NCBI GenBank assembly: GCA_028564675.1
Contig: JAOVVO010000232.1
Location: 1-64,000 of the forward strand
Length of the DNA stretch: 64,000 nucleotides
Direction of reading: 5' to 3'
Source: Onchocerca lupi
Taxonomy: Eukaryota; Nematoda; Chromadorea; Rhabditida; Onchocercidae
Shown: in pieces, positions 13,501 through 24,193 of the stretch
Layout: each line of letters opens with the position of its first letter
How positions within the stretch are numbered: position 1 is the first letter of the stretch
Notes under the pieces: generated by a model
Told to the model about the DNA's origin: nothing
The model's input: the letters and a program-made list of their open reading frames with translations, nothing else
Databases searched by the model: none
Made by a program: the position numbers and the translations under genes

Positions 13501-14928
13501 AGTATTCGAGGAACTATCCGCATAGTGATCATTCCCAGAAAGCGAGTGAGAAGAAAGAGAAACAATCTCCTAAAAGCATTAATCACTAATTAAGTGCTTG
13601 ACCTTATTTATTAAGTATATTTTGATTATTAAAATGAAATGAATTGAAAATAAAGACAAGTATTAGTGACTATCTACTAATCTTTGTTTCTACTTTCAAT
13701 TTATTTCTCTTACGACGTCGATGAAGAAAAGGACAGAATAAAGAGCTGATGACCTTATCTCGTATATTTTTCAGCTATTTTCTTTTTTTATTACTATTGA
13801 ATTTTTTTTTTTTTTTTTTTTATTACTCGAGATGTTACTGGAAATTTTATTCACATGTGAGAAATTATTAATAGATAAATTCCAGAAAATTAAACGTCAC
13901 TTCATCCTAATTAAAGTTAAGAAGATTAAAAGAAAGTCTTACAATTTTCAATATATCATCAACATTTTCTTTTTCATAATGTCGGCGACGATTGCTCTGA
14001 AGTTGTTGCAACCATTGAACACGTGACTTGTTATCGGCTGTTTCGAGAACATGTATTTCATTATTTACACTAAACAATAAATTCCTGTTAGCAAATCTTG
14101 TCAAAAGGCGAAATTTAAACTTGATTCGCAATGCAAAAACTGAATGCTTCAATAATTTAAGCCTGAATTTTAACTGATTTATTCAATCAACAGTTTTAGC
14201 CATTAAATAATCCAAACATTATATTTCAGATGTAATAAAATTTTTCAGATAATATCTACTTTCAATAATAATTCCTTTTTCCTAAAACTGATCACAATTA
14301 ATCAGTCAGAAATTATGCAGTTAAAAAAAAAAAAATAATACAAACTGTATTTCAAATCGGCCAGTTTCACGAGGATCAAAAGTAAATGCAGCTCCAGAGA
14401 GTGGTACACGTCCAGCACAACTAATATCACCTTTATTTTTATACCAGTACAAATAAGGTGAATCGTCCGATAAAACAAACCAATAACGACGCTTACATGG
14501 ACCACCGATAGTGCGTTGTTCAATCTATAATTCACTAGTTAACTCAATTACTTGTTTATCGCTCTATCTCTTATAACAATTTTGTTTACTTCTTTTTTAC
14601 AAAAATTCTACAATTTTATACAAAATCGAAAATTATTGAGTAAAAATGAAAAAGTCTTTTTGTATCTATGGAATTTAATTCGAATATCAACAAAAAGAGT
14701 ATATAACAGAAATAGCAATTTATGCTGATCTCTTATGAATGAAAGGTTTTTTCTGAAAAGAGAACAACAGCATTGCATGAGAGATGGGAATGAACTTTAA
14801 CCTTGTATAAATCTCATAATTATTGTGATTAATAAAAACAAGACGAAATATGATACTCTGTTTATATAGCCAACTAATCGTTTCGGTGTGCGATTTTTAG
14901 CTGGTCGACCATTATCAATTGACATCAT
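7554..14928 (-). CDS. tbc-2: TBC-2/TBC1D2-type Rab GTPase-activating protein (PH + coiled coil + TBC)
   Basis: Predicted endosomal Rab GAP of 919 residues; C. elegans TBC-2 acts on RAB-5. Exons (minus): 14928-14857, 14524-14346, 14084-13943, 13569-13411, 13171-12969, 12673-12631, 12438-12311, 12215-12081, 11991-11843, 11549-11388, 11308-11162, 10854-10761, 10660-10477, 10345-10197, 9724-9601, 9426-9295, 9037-8897, 8588-8415, 8141-8007, 7748-7671, 7583-7554. The PH domain is about residues 17-120 (KRLVGYIN, RYWFVLSDDSPYLYWYKNKG, WLQQLQ). Residues 210-510 are charged and heptad-like, predicted coiled coil. The TBC domain starts near 634 (LVRTGIPKTYRPRVW) and runs to about 905. Both GAP fingers are present: IDLDLAR (Arg697) and GYCQ (Gln734), so it should be active. 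Length and domain order match the family (about 900-930 residues). Least certain: the 10761/10660 junction (GTAAGT at 10767 is an alternative donor, but its phase fits poorly) and the tiny last exon (LIKIWNEVL). Confidence 0.93.
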
Positions 14929-14942
14929 TTTACTTTGATCCT
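14929..14942 (-). promoter_or_regulatory. Putative trans-splice acceptor of the TBC gene
   Basis: On the minus strand, ATTCAG ends at 14941 and is followed by only 12 bases before ATGATG. No coding exon is seen upstream. A short leader behind a good 3' splice site is typical of nematode SL addition, but a non-coding first exon cannot be excluded. Confidence 0.5.
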
Positions 14943-15990
14943 GAATTATCAATTAATTCAGGAGTAAATGCAAAAATTGGAATTCATATTGCTAAGAAGG
15001 GATGAGATTAGTGATAATCAGATATATCACAGAAGGGATCAAAATAGAATTGCTGATCATAGGAGAATAGGATTACTGTAATTCCTTGAATATATGATTA
15101 ATGGCAAAGATAATTAATCAAGTTCAATTAATTTTGCCCAAGTTTAATTAATCCAATACCAAGCAAATTTGCCCAGTTATCAATTACAGTCCTCACTGTT
15201 CTGCAATTCGGTGGTACGCGCAGATGTTGTGCAAGTTGGTTGTAGGGTGTAATTTATTTCAATTTTGATATTGTCTCTTAGATTGAGTAGTATTGGTTGG
15301 TTTTTTTTTTTTCGCAAGAATTATCAATTATGAGATTATTCTACAAATGACCTCAATGACCATTGACCCTCTATAAAGACTACTGACTTTATAAATGTTT
15401 CCACTTAATGATTCCTTAATTAATCTATATTATTTTAGATTGGTTGAAGTCAAATTTTGTTAATGATTTGTTATTTTAATGATTCATCATGTGAGATTTT
15501 ATAAAGCAGATTGATAATTAAAATCACAAAATTCTGATTAATTTTAATTAAATTCAATTTTTGCCTTCATCCAATTTCTTTTGTTTAAATATTGGAATTA
15601 TTTGAAAGACAGGATAATTAAAATTTGCAAAGTGACAAGATTTTTGATTTCTAGTTTGATCGATTCAAATCTTTCTAAATGTATTATTACCATTTTATTG
15701 TTTTTCTGATAATTTGATTCTAAAATTTTTCATTCAATAATTTTTCACTTATTTTAATCTTTTTTTTTTTTTTTTTTTCATATGCTTTAGCGTTGTTAAT
15801 GAATTTAGACAATGGCAAATTTCAAACTTTTTCTCGGATTGAAATATTTGTAGGTTTGAACTTTACAAATGATGTAAATAATTCAGAAATGAACTTAATT
15901 TTTTATTTTACAGCATTTCAGGAATTGATTCAGCAATGTAAATTGACTTAATGAATTAACAAACATTAGTTTCAAAGCATTGCGAAGGAA
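14943..15990. other. Intergenic stretch between the ZIP and TBC genes
   Basis: About 1 kb, AT-rich, with poly(T) runs near 15300 and 15760. No exon or structured repeat seen. Both neighbours are on the minus strand, so it holds the ZIP 3' UTR and probably the TBC promoter. The gap is much longer than the roughly 100 bases typical within a C. elegans operon. Confidence 0.5.
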
Positions 15991-17930
15991 TTAATGTTCA
16001 AATAACATCAAGATGGCTATAAGACAAAAACCAATAATTGTACTCAACCATTGCTCCACTTTTCGTTCACCATGTCCTTGTTCAACAAATAAAATCTAAA
16101 AAAAAAAAAAAAAAGAAAGAAATTTCGACTATTTTTAGCTGAAATATTTTAACATTTAAATTTCAGTATATCCAAAGTTGAAAAACGATGAAGAAATGCA
16201 AGAATAAAAATATTCATCATTTAACAATCCTTCCAAAGCAAGAATTGATAGATAAGTGATGATGAAAAGAAATTGTTGCGAAATGGTATCCTTTGATATC
16301 TTGCTGTAATTATTTTAGAATTTTAATTTTAAAATAGTAATTAAAACTAAAAAAAAAAAAAAAATTAGGTAAACAAACCTCAAAAAAAGTGATGTAAATG
16401 AAAGTACCATTAGCAAGTGATGATGCTATTGCTGTTACAAGATTTTGTGACTGTTGACCAAATTTTGCACCCTATAATTTGATATAATTTTTCAGCTTTC
16501 TAAATATTAAATCGCTTTGATTATTGACTTTAATATTGTTAATAATTGGTAGGTATGGAATTTTCTATTTCATTTTTAAACTAATAATTCATTGATTATT
16601 ATGTATTGCTATTCAATCTTTTTTTTTTTTTTTTTTTTGGACCGATGCAGCTATTTTTAAGTATAATTTCTTGATTTCTCTTAATTTTAAATATAAGTAT
16701 AACTTATACTACAAAATATTTTTTTTTATTAAATTAACAGATGACATTAAGGAGCAACCTCTAAAGCAATTCCAATTAAACCACCAATAGGTGACATTAA
16801 TGCGACAAATATTACCAACGATATAACAAAGTATATTTTACTGGGATGAGTTTTGATTAAATTCATCCCAATGCTAAATGCGACCAATGATTTATGCACT
16901 ATTATGCCAAGAAAGAGTGTTGTTACACTAAACATCGTATTCTGCAAATCATCCATAGAATTATTTTCTTTAATTGGAACTTGAAATTCTTTAATTAGAA
17001 AGAGTTATGGCAGTGATATTTAAAAATTTGAATTTTTTCAAATTAGAAAAACTCCGCAATAAATTAATATATTACGATTTTTCATTTGGTAGAAAACAAT
17101 TTCTTGAAGAATTCAAAATTTACCTGAATGCCAAAGGCGAATCCTTCAAGACAGGAATGAACTGTAAAAGCAGCTACTAAAGTTAACGATTTTACATAAT
17201 TATCTTTTATGGAAACATTGAATCCCGAAAGATTTGTTTGTTTTTTCTTCTCTTGATTGTCATCTTGCTCATTTCTGTTAAAGCGTTCTCTGCAAATAAA
17301 CATAAAAAAATTTGCACAGTTTAACTTATAAATGTAGATAGAAGATTTAGAAAATTTTATATGTCAGAAATTTGATAAATCTTTGCAGTTTGAAAAAAAT
17401 CGTAATTATTTAAGTAGGAAAAAATACATCTCTAACTTTGAATGATTTGTTGGAATGATTTCTATTATTACATTGATGAATGATAATTTAAAATTCAACT
17501 GACAAGAAGCAGCTTTTGTTATCTGATAAAAAGATGAGTTAATTAGGAAGATATTAGTGATGAGTGAAGTTGTTGGTCCATTTGTAAATCATTAAATGTT
17601 AAGATATGAATCATTCAAAATCTTACATATTTTTGCAATGGTTGTTGCATTCGTTTGGATTCATGTCGTAATGTAAATGGTCCTGGCCACAAATATAAAT
17701 TGCTAATACTTCTATCAAATAAATGATAAAAAAGCCAAAGCCAGTTAGGATTTCAATACATGGATAATGCGTTTTCCATTCGTTTTGTTGTTTTATTTGA
17801 TCAAATGCTTCACTGAAATTAGCTATTTATTTGAATCTATTTTATTATTAGTTTTCAAAAATTCTTGTAATACTTTTCTGATATTTGTTAAAATACTTTA
17901 ATTGATCGAACTTGTACTATGATTTTTTTT

Positions 17931-17965
<35 letters not shown>

Positions 17966-18971
17966 CGTTTCGCTATAACATAGCTTCATATTTGAAGACG
18001 GCTAAACGTCAATTTTTCGAAAAAAACTCATATTATCAAATTTTTGGTTATTTATTTTAATCTAGTATGGATGGATAGAACCATCGATGAAATATTACTT
18101 TTGTAATATGTTTCAAATCTCACACAGTTCACTCTGAACGCAAAACTTTCTGACATCATCGATATATGAAGAAATTTAAAGTAGGAAGAAATAGATTTTT
18201 TTTAAGACTAACAATAAAATAGAAGAAAATTTGTGAAAAAGATGAAAAACCACGAATATAGTTTGTATTTTATATTAGCTGGACCGACAAGTTGCATAGC
18301 TGCTCCCGCTAAATTTTAAATGTTTGAAAGTTCTTAAATAAGCGCCTATTCGAATGCAACATTATCAAAATTTCAAAGTAATCGGTGAAAAACTTGAAAT
18401 GTTTTATGGCAAGTAACAATAAACATTTACATTTTTATTTATATAGATTAGCAAAAATAAATGAATACTTACTTGGCCGTAGGTAATAGGTCTAACAAGC
18501 AAACACCTAAGAATACACCACCAGAAAAGCAAGATAATATTGAAAGAAAGCGTGTAGCTAATTTTTCTTTAGAAGATTTGATTGTTTGCTGCAACTTGAC
18601 ATATTTGTATATCTAAAAATAATTCCAATATAAAGGAATTTTAGATTGATAGTTTTATGAAGGTAATTCTAAATTTTTATGAATTTGAAATAATAAACTG
18701 GAATATTTTCGAAATTTATAAATTATTGATAAGGTTTAAATTATCATTTAGAAAAAAATGACAGAAACTAAATAAAATAATTGAAGGAGAATAAAAATGA
18801 TAAAAGCTTTCTTCATTATATAAAGCTCATTTATCAAATATTTTGCAAACTTGATCGGAAACAAACTTTTGTTGGTAGCAAACCGAACAATAATGCAAAA
18901 ATACCCATCATTGCAAGCATCACAATTTTTATCACCAAAATTGACATTCCATCAATAGCTCCAGCAAGCAT
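15991..18971 (-). CDS. ZIP-family (SLC39A1-3-like) zinc transporter
   Basis: Predicted eight-helix membrane protein of 325 residues that imports Zn2+ into the cytosol. Exons (minus): 18971-18867, 18612-18473, 17812-17627, 17289-17124, 16941-16759, 16471-16379, 16095-15991. It starts in helix 1 (MLAGAIDGMSILVIKIVMLA). Helices 2 and 3 contain LSCFSGGVFLGVCLLDLLP and GFGFFIIYLIEVLAIYI. A loop at about residues 120-178 is hydrophilic, with scattered His/Cys (HLHYD, CNNHC), and is only modestly His-rich. Helix 4 has the ZIP signature HSCLEG (His188, Glu192) and helix 5 has VHKSLVAF (His215); these line the binuclear metal site. The rest covers helices 6-8 and ends LMLFEH. Length matches human ZIP1 (324 residues). 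Exon 1 uses donor GTTTGT at 18866, since a later GT would break the phase. The donor at 16758 (GTTGCT) is weak but gives the expected family continuation. Plasma-membrane or vesicle location is not decided by sequence. Confidence 0.93.
17941..17963. repeat. Long poly(T) run inside the ZIP gene
   Basis: About 35 bases from 17927 onward are nearly pure T on the plus strand, within the intron between ZIP exons 2 and 3. Similar runs of 15-30 bases occur across the window (for example 30200, 42777, 49229, 53650). Confidence 0.8.
18333..18450 (+). repeat. Dispersed repeat copy 3, within a ZIP intron
   Basis: Core of the family: cgcctattcgaatgcaac, caaaatttcaaag, atcggtgaaaaacttg, and the 3' end acatttttatttatatag followed by atta. 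It lies 22 bases downstream (in plus coordinates) of nothing coding, and its end is 23 bases left of ZIP exon 2, so the insertion sits right next to that exon's donor. The 5' blocks seen in copies 1, 2 and 4 are missing or very diverged. Confidence 0.8.
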
Positions 18972-20574
18972 TATTTCCAAAATTATACTTGTTTAAGTAT
19001 AAATTTCAAGACTTGTACAGATTTTTCTATAAACATCTCATCTTCTACTTGTTAAAATATTGGTTTAATTTACAGTCTTATAAAGATTAAAGTTAAAATT
19101 TAACAACTGATAAAAGTTAAAATCAGTGATTTTCTTTAATTTTAAATACATTTCGAGCAAGGAAAATTTCAGAAAATAACGCATCATCTTTCCCTCCCGT
19201 GTTTCTTCATTTGATTTCGTAATTTTGATTTTTTTCTTTTTTCTATAGTTCATGATTGAAGAAGAAATAAGTTATAAAATCAATCTAATAACAGTATTAT
19301 CATGATAAGCAGAACTATTTACTGTTTTAAAGATAGACAGAAACAAATATTTCAAAAAAAGAAAATTGATGAAAATGTTATTTAAACAGTTTGTTCGTCA
19401 ATGACAGGAAAACTTTGCAATTTTAGCTGGTTCTAAAAATATATTACTGTTCATTTTTCTAATTTAAAGTTGATGCATTCTTTACAAACTTTTTGAAATG
19501 AGAATACAAATAAGAAATAGCAATAATCAAACAAATAGGAAATTGTGACGATTAGTTTAACAAAAACTACCGTTATGCACTTTTCAGCGGTACAGTAATA
19601 AATTTATTTATTTAGCTGCATTTTTCTCTTTCTTTTTTTTTTTTACTTTTTTCTTTTAAATTCAAATAAATTGACGCACCACTTGCTTGAATAGATGAAT
19701 GATATTTAGAGGAACGAGTGATTTTGTTTTGATAACATTAATTTTATTAATGCTGATGCTTGAAGAAATACTTTCATTTTCAGTGAATAAATATTTGCTA
19801 AAATAATCATAGTTTCAAATTTAGAAACAAATATTAGAGATAAAAAAGAAAATGAAATTCATAGAATAGAAAATGCATAAATGTTTGTAAAAATTAGTAC
19901 TTTCATCATATCATATTATCATTTGAATTTTAACAATATTTTATATTTTAATAAAAAACTATTCGAACAGTTATAATTGCATGTTTAGATTTGTATAATT
20001 AAAAAATTCTTTTTAAAGAATTTAAAATTTAAAATTTGCCGAAATTATTATCAATCATAACAGAATATTCAATTTTAATCATTTGTAATTCATCGTTTAA
20101 TCATTCCTATAACAACTTTGTGATATTTATCAAGATTTGTTGATGCTGAAGATAATACAGGTAAGTTTATAAACTTTATAAACTTAGTGATAAACTTTGT
20201 CATTCCAATCGTTTCAAATTTCATTATTCTCAATAATTTATGATTTAATTATGAAAATTATAAATTTAGTAATGAAAGTTAATAAAATCAGAATATATAC
20301 ACATATAATAGGTACTAACTGATAAACTTCGAAAATTGTTTAAAAGAATAGAATTAATTAACAATTTTAGAAAATTTAACATAAAAAAATCAGTGCGTAT
20401 TATTTTGTAAATAATTTATGCAAATACCACTAATAGAAATTGTAAGAAAAGTTCTTATGGTCCTAAATTTTATGTCCCCAAATGGTGAAATATTATTTCA
20501 TATATTCTCGCCCAATGTTTCGATGACAATATGGTTTACGTGAAAAAAATAAAGTTTTGTTGAATTTGAAAGTT

Positions 20575-21015
20575 TCAACAAATATTGTGATATCTAATAA
20601 TATATGGGAAGATATCTATGATTACTGATAACGAAACTGTAAAGGTGAAAACCAATTAGTCTGATTATATTTTAAAAGGTTGTTAACAGTATTTATCATC
20701 TAGAACATAGGTCATATCGGTTTTAAATTACAGTTATAACAATAATTATCACTATTTCCGAAATAACTACTAAATGATATCCAATGATGTGTAAAAAAAA
20801 AAAATGTGCACGAATAATGATAATAAAATATGAAAATGAAGAATAATTAATTTGATCATTTCAATAGATGATAAACAATATTTATCATTTAGAACATAAA
20901 TCATATCATTCAACTACGATTATAGCTACAACAATTATCATTGTTTGCGAAATAGCTCCTAGATGATATCTAATGATATATAAGAAAGTGTGTATCATCA
21001 CTGATAACGAAAAAT
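20575..21015. repeat. Diverged direct duplication
   Basis: Blocks near 20679-20792 and 20867-20985 share atttatcatctagaacata / atttatcatttagaacata, then tataaca / ctacaaca, attatcac / attatcat, and gatatc-aatgat. The phrase actgataacga occurs near 20617 and 20999, after similar gatatct-aatatat blocks, so parts of a third copy are present. Spacing is about 190 bases. Divergence is high, so the event is old. Confidence 0.65.
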
Positions 21016-22436
21016 TTTATCTTTTATCAATCATCCCATAAAGAATGAGTGACTCTCTTCCTTTCCTTAATTCATTCCTCTATCTCGCCCAAAAAAAAGT
21101 GAAACTGTAAAGGCTTTATGCAAATTACTTGGCTAAAATCTTCAGATTTCTTTATAATATACCTAAAGCTTATTTATATACATATAAATAATATAATAAA
21201 ACATTCGTTATCAAAATTTATTAAAATTAAATGAATTTAATTCACAATAATTTGAATAAGGATTTGCTTTAACTTGCTAAGAATCTGGAAAAATATGAGA
21301 TAGCAATGCAAAAATAGTGATAAAATAAATCAATATGTATTCTTGCATAAAATTAACAAAAAACACTCGAAATTATTAATGTCACTGAAGTAATGAATTT
21401 AATTACATCAAGTTTCAAATAATTAAATTACTTAAAGATTGCTTTTTGAAAGCATAAATTTAGAAGTATTGCTACAATGTTAAATATTTAGTATTACAGA
21501 TCTTCCCACATTTCTAGAGAGCTAAAGCAAGCACTACTCAAATTACTTTAGCTAAATTTGTTTAATTTCTGAAAATTTGAATTTTATTTTGCTATTAATA
21601 TTATCAGATTATCAGATTAATTGATCTTCACTTCGACAGTTTCAATAACCTGTTGATATAACATCATTAATATATACATATATGAGGTAATTAAATTATA
21701 GGTATGAATTAGATTTGGGGAAGAGCTACAGGAAGACTTTTATGTCTGAAAAATGATTATTAGATTATCAATTGCTTTTATAGGAATATTCGCATTATAT
21801 TTATAAATAATACCATAAATAAATCTTACATTCAAAATTGAATTTGAGGAACTATGAAATTTCAGATCTCTTCTTGTTACTTGTTCCCATCATCTATTTT
21901 TCAATTTTTATTTCAATTATTTAACTTAATTTGCATAAATAATCAATGTAGCAATTTGCTGAGAAAATAATCATTGAATTCCAAAATAAAAAAGAAAGAA
22001 AAAAAAAAAAAAAACATACCCGTAGATTTGTTCATTACTTTAAAATTTCCGGAAGCATCATTGATAAATTTTTTCGATATTATGAAATTTTTGGAGGGGA
22101 AATAATAAAGCTGATCTGTAATGATTAGCAACTTTAAGGAACGGAAATCTTTTTCTATGGTTTTCTGGGCACAAACAAGAAGACAGCACTTGCATTTTGA
22201 AGTCCTTTATCAGTTCTCAAAGAATTGTTCTATTTGAAGAATAGTTTATGATTTGATAATGAAAATGTGAACTAAATGGTAATTGATTGTAAGAGGCAGA
22301 AATCTTCCACAATAGACCTTCGAAATGATAAACTGATAAGCCTTGGAATGCCTACTAACAATTCCTTATCAGTTCTATATTGCACAGAAGATTGTAAAAT
22401 GTTCATCATCTCAGGTAATGAAATGAAAATTTCACA

Positions 22437-22742
22437 GGGGCCGGCCACATTTTAGCGTGAATGCAGAAAATAGGCGTCATCAATTAGTCTGCTCATGAAG
22501 GCGCGCTCAATAAATTCTGTCCGCTCATGAAGGTGTGGTATAGGCTGTTGATCAGGAAATTCAATGCGTTCACTTACTTTTACTTGTCATAGGTATGGCG
22601 GGTGGAAAAAGTAGATATCTTGATAAAAACAGATATCTACTCGAATGCAAGATTGTATCAAAAATTTGAAAGCAATCGGTGAAGAGCTTGCAATGTAAGG
22701 AGTAACAGCAACAATGATTTGCATTTTTATTTATATAGATAA
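22437..22742 (+). repeat. Dispersed repeat copy 4 (longest)
   Basis: Begins with a GC-rich block, ggggccggccac, which resembles the cggcca near the left end of copy 1. It includes gctcatgaaggcgcg and gctcatgaaggtgtgg as an internal direct repeat, then cacttacttttacttgtc, and finally the family core (ctcgaatgcaag, atcggtgaagagcttgcaat, tttatttatatagat). It gives the best view of the 5' part of the element. Confidence 0.75.
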
Positions 22743-24193
22743 TGAGGCATTCCTAAGTATTATAAAAATACAGGTACACCTAAGATTGCAAATTTAAAAA
22801 ACACAGACTGATCCATGTGATAATTGACTTGATACAATCATTGTATTTATAAAAAGATGCAGCAAGACATCAAAACTTACATATAAAATTCAATTTTGAA
22901 TTTTTACGGAAAAGATTAAATTTATAAATTATGGAAGTATCAAACTATAAAATATTTTTATAATTATTAGTGGTTAATAAATAATGAACGAGATTTGGTT
23001 ATTCATAAATTTATGTAATCGTCCGAAAATTTTCTTCACTTTTTCTCAAAATGATAATCTGAAGAAAGGTATTTTTTGATTTACAATAATTTTGAATTCA
23101 AATATCAACAACAATACAACGAAGAAATGTTAATTTATAATTCTTTTGAATTAACAATGCCAACAACTAGCAAATGGATCAGAGCCAAGAATGCCTTTGT
23201 CATCAATTAAATTTTTATAAATTAATGAAACTATGACAAATTAATATTCTATAGTTTTATTTTTGCTAATAGCGAATAATGTCCCAATAGTGATATTATT
23301 ATAAATTAGAAAAAAAAAGAGATGATTATATTAAAGCAAATTATTTTTGGCTATCAATACAATCTAACCGCAAGAAGCATCAACATGTAAGTATAAATAA
23401 CTACTGCAAATAAAAAAGGCTATTTAATAAATAACTAAAGAATAAATAATTAAAGAATGCAACCACGAGAATATTATTTTTCCAGGATTTTCAAATAAAA
23501 AAAATAATCATTTTCGAAAAAATTGAATATTCTCGAAGTTTCATCATCGATTCGTTATAGTGATATAAACGAAACATAAGATCATTCATTAGTCTGTTAT
23601 GGATAAGCACTGATAGATTTGTTGAATTTTTTATTATTGTAACATCTTTTTTCTCTTGGACATAGCAGAAATTTCATATTTCTCTCACTGATTTTAAGCC
23701 AGCCAACTTTGTAGTATTAATTACTTTGTCAAAAATCAATCTTATTTGTTTAATTAATGGAATAAAGTTAATGAGAAGATGTTACAAATAATTTCAATTG
23801 TCTGTATTAGAGGAAATCCCACCAAAAAAAAAATTTTTCTATTTATTTTATTAAATTTATACCATTAATATGTAACCACCTCTAAATTCCTAAGCTGGTC
23901 ACAGTTTCGATTCATTCATGATTCAAGTGTACTGTCAAATTGTAATTTAATGATTCACCAGTGTCATTGTATGAATCGCAATTATTTTTTATTTACATGG
24001 GAGAGTATTTTTAGTAATAATTTGTTGCAATTAGAAAAGAACGATGGGAAAGACAATTTTTCCTAATTCTTCGAAAAATTCTGTAAAAATTAAAAGAGAA
24101 TTTGTCGTTTTAGAAATGACTGTTCTGATAGTAATGAAAAAATCCGGAAATTATTCCAGTTAAGACAATAACTTGCCTTACTAACTACTTGCT

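Larger units (their letters stand above)
18972..24193. other. Large intergenic stretch
   Basis: About 5.2 kb between the ZIP start and the ALP-like stop. No coding exon could be supported on either strand; I looked here for LIM-domain exons of the ALP-like gene and saw none. It holds a diverged duplication near 20.6-21.0 kb and one dispersed repeat copy near 22.6 kb. The rest is AT-rich sequence. Confidence 0.5.

Noticed and set aside
22437..22600. GC-rich patch considered as horizontally acquired or bacterial DNA
   Set aside because: It shares its left-end and middle blocks with repeat copy 1 and leads into the common core, so it is part of the dispersed repeat. No bacterial-type gene was seen.
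18972..24193. Possible LIM-domain exons of the ALP-like gene
   Set aside because: No minus-strand segment with C-X2-C...H-X2-C spacing and splice sites was found.
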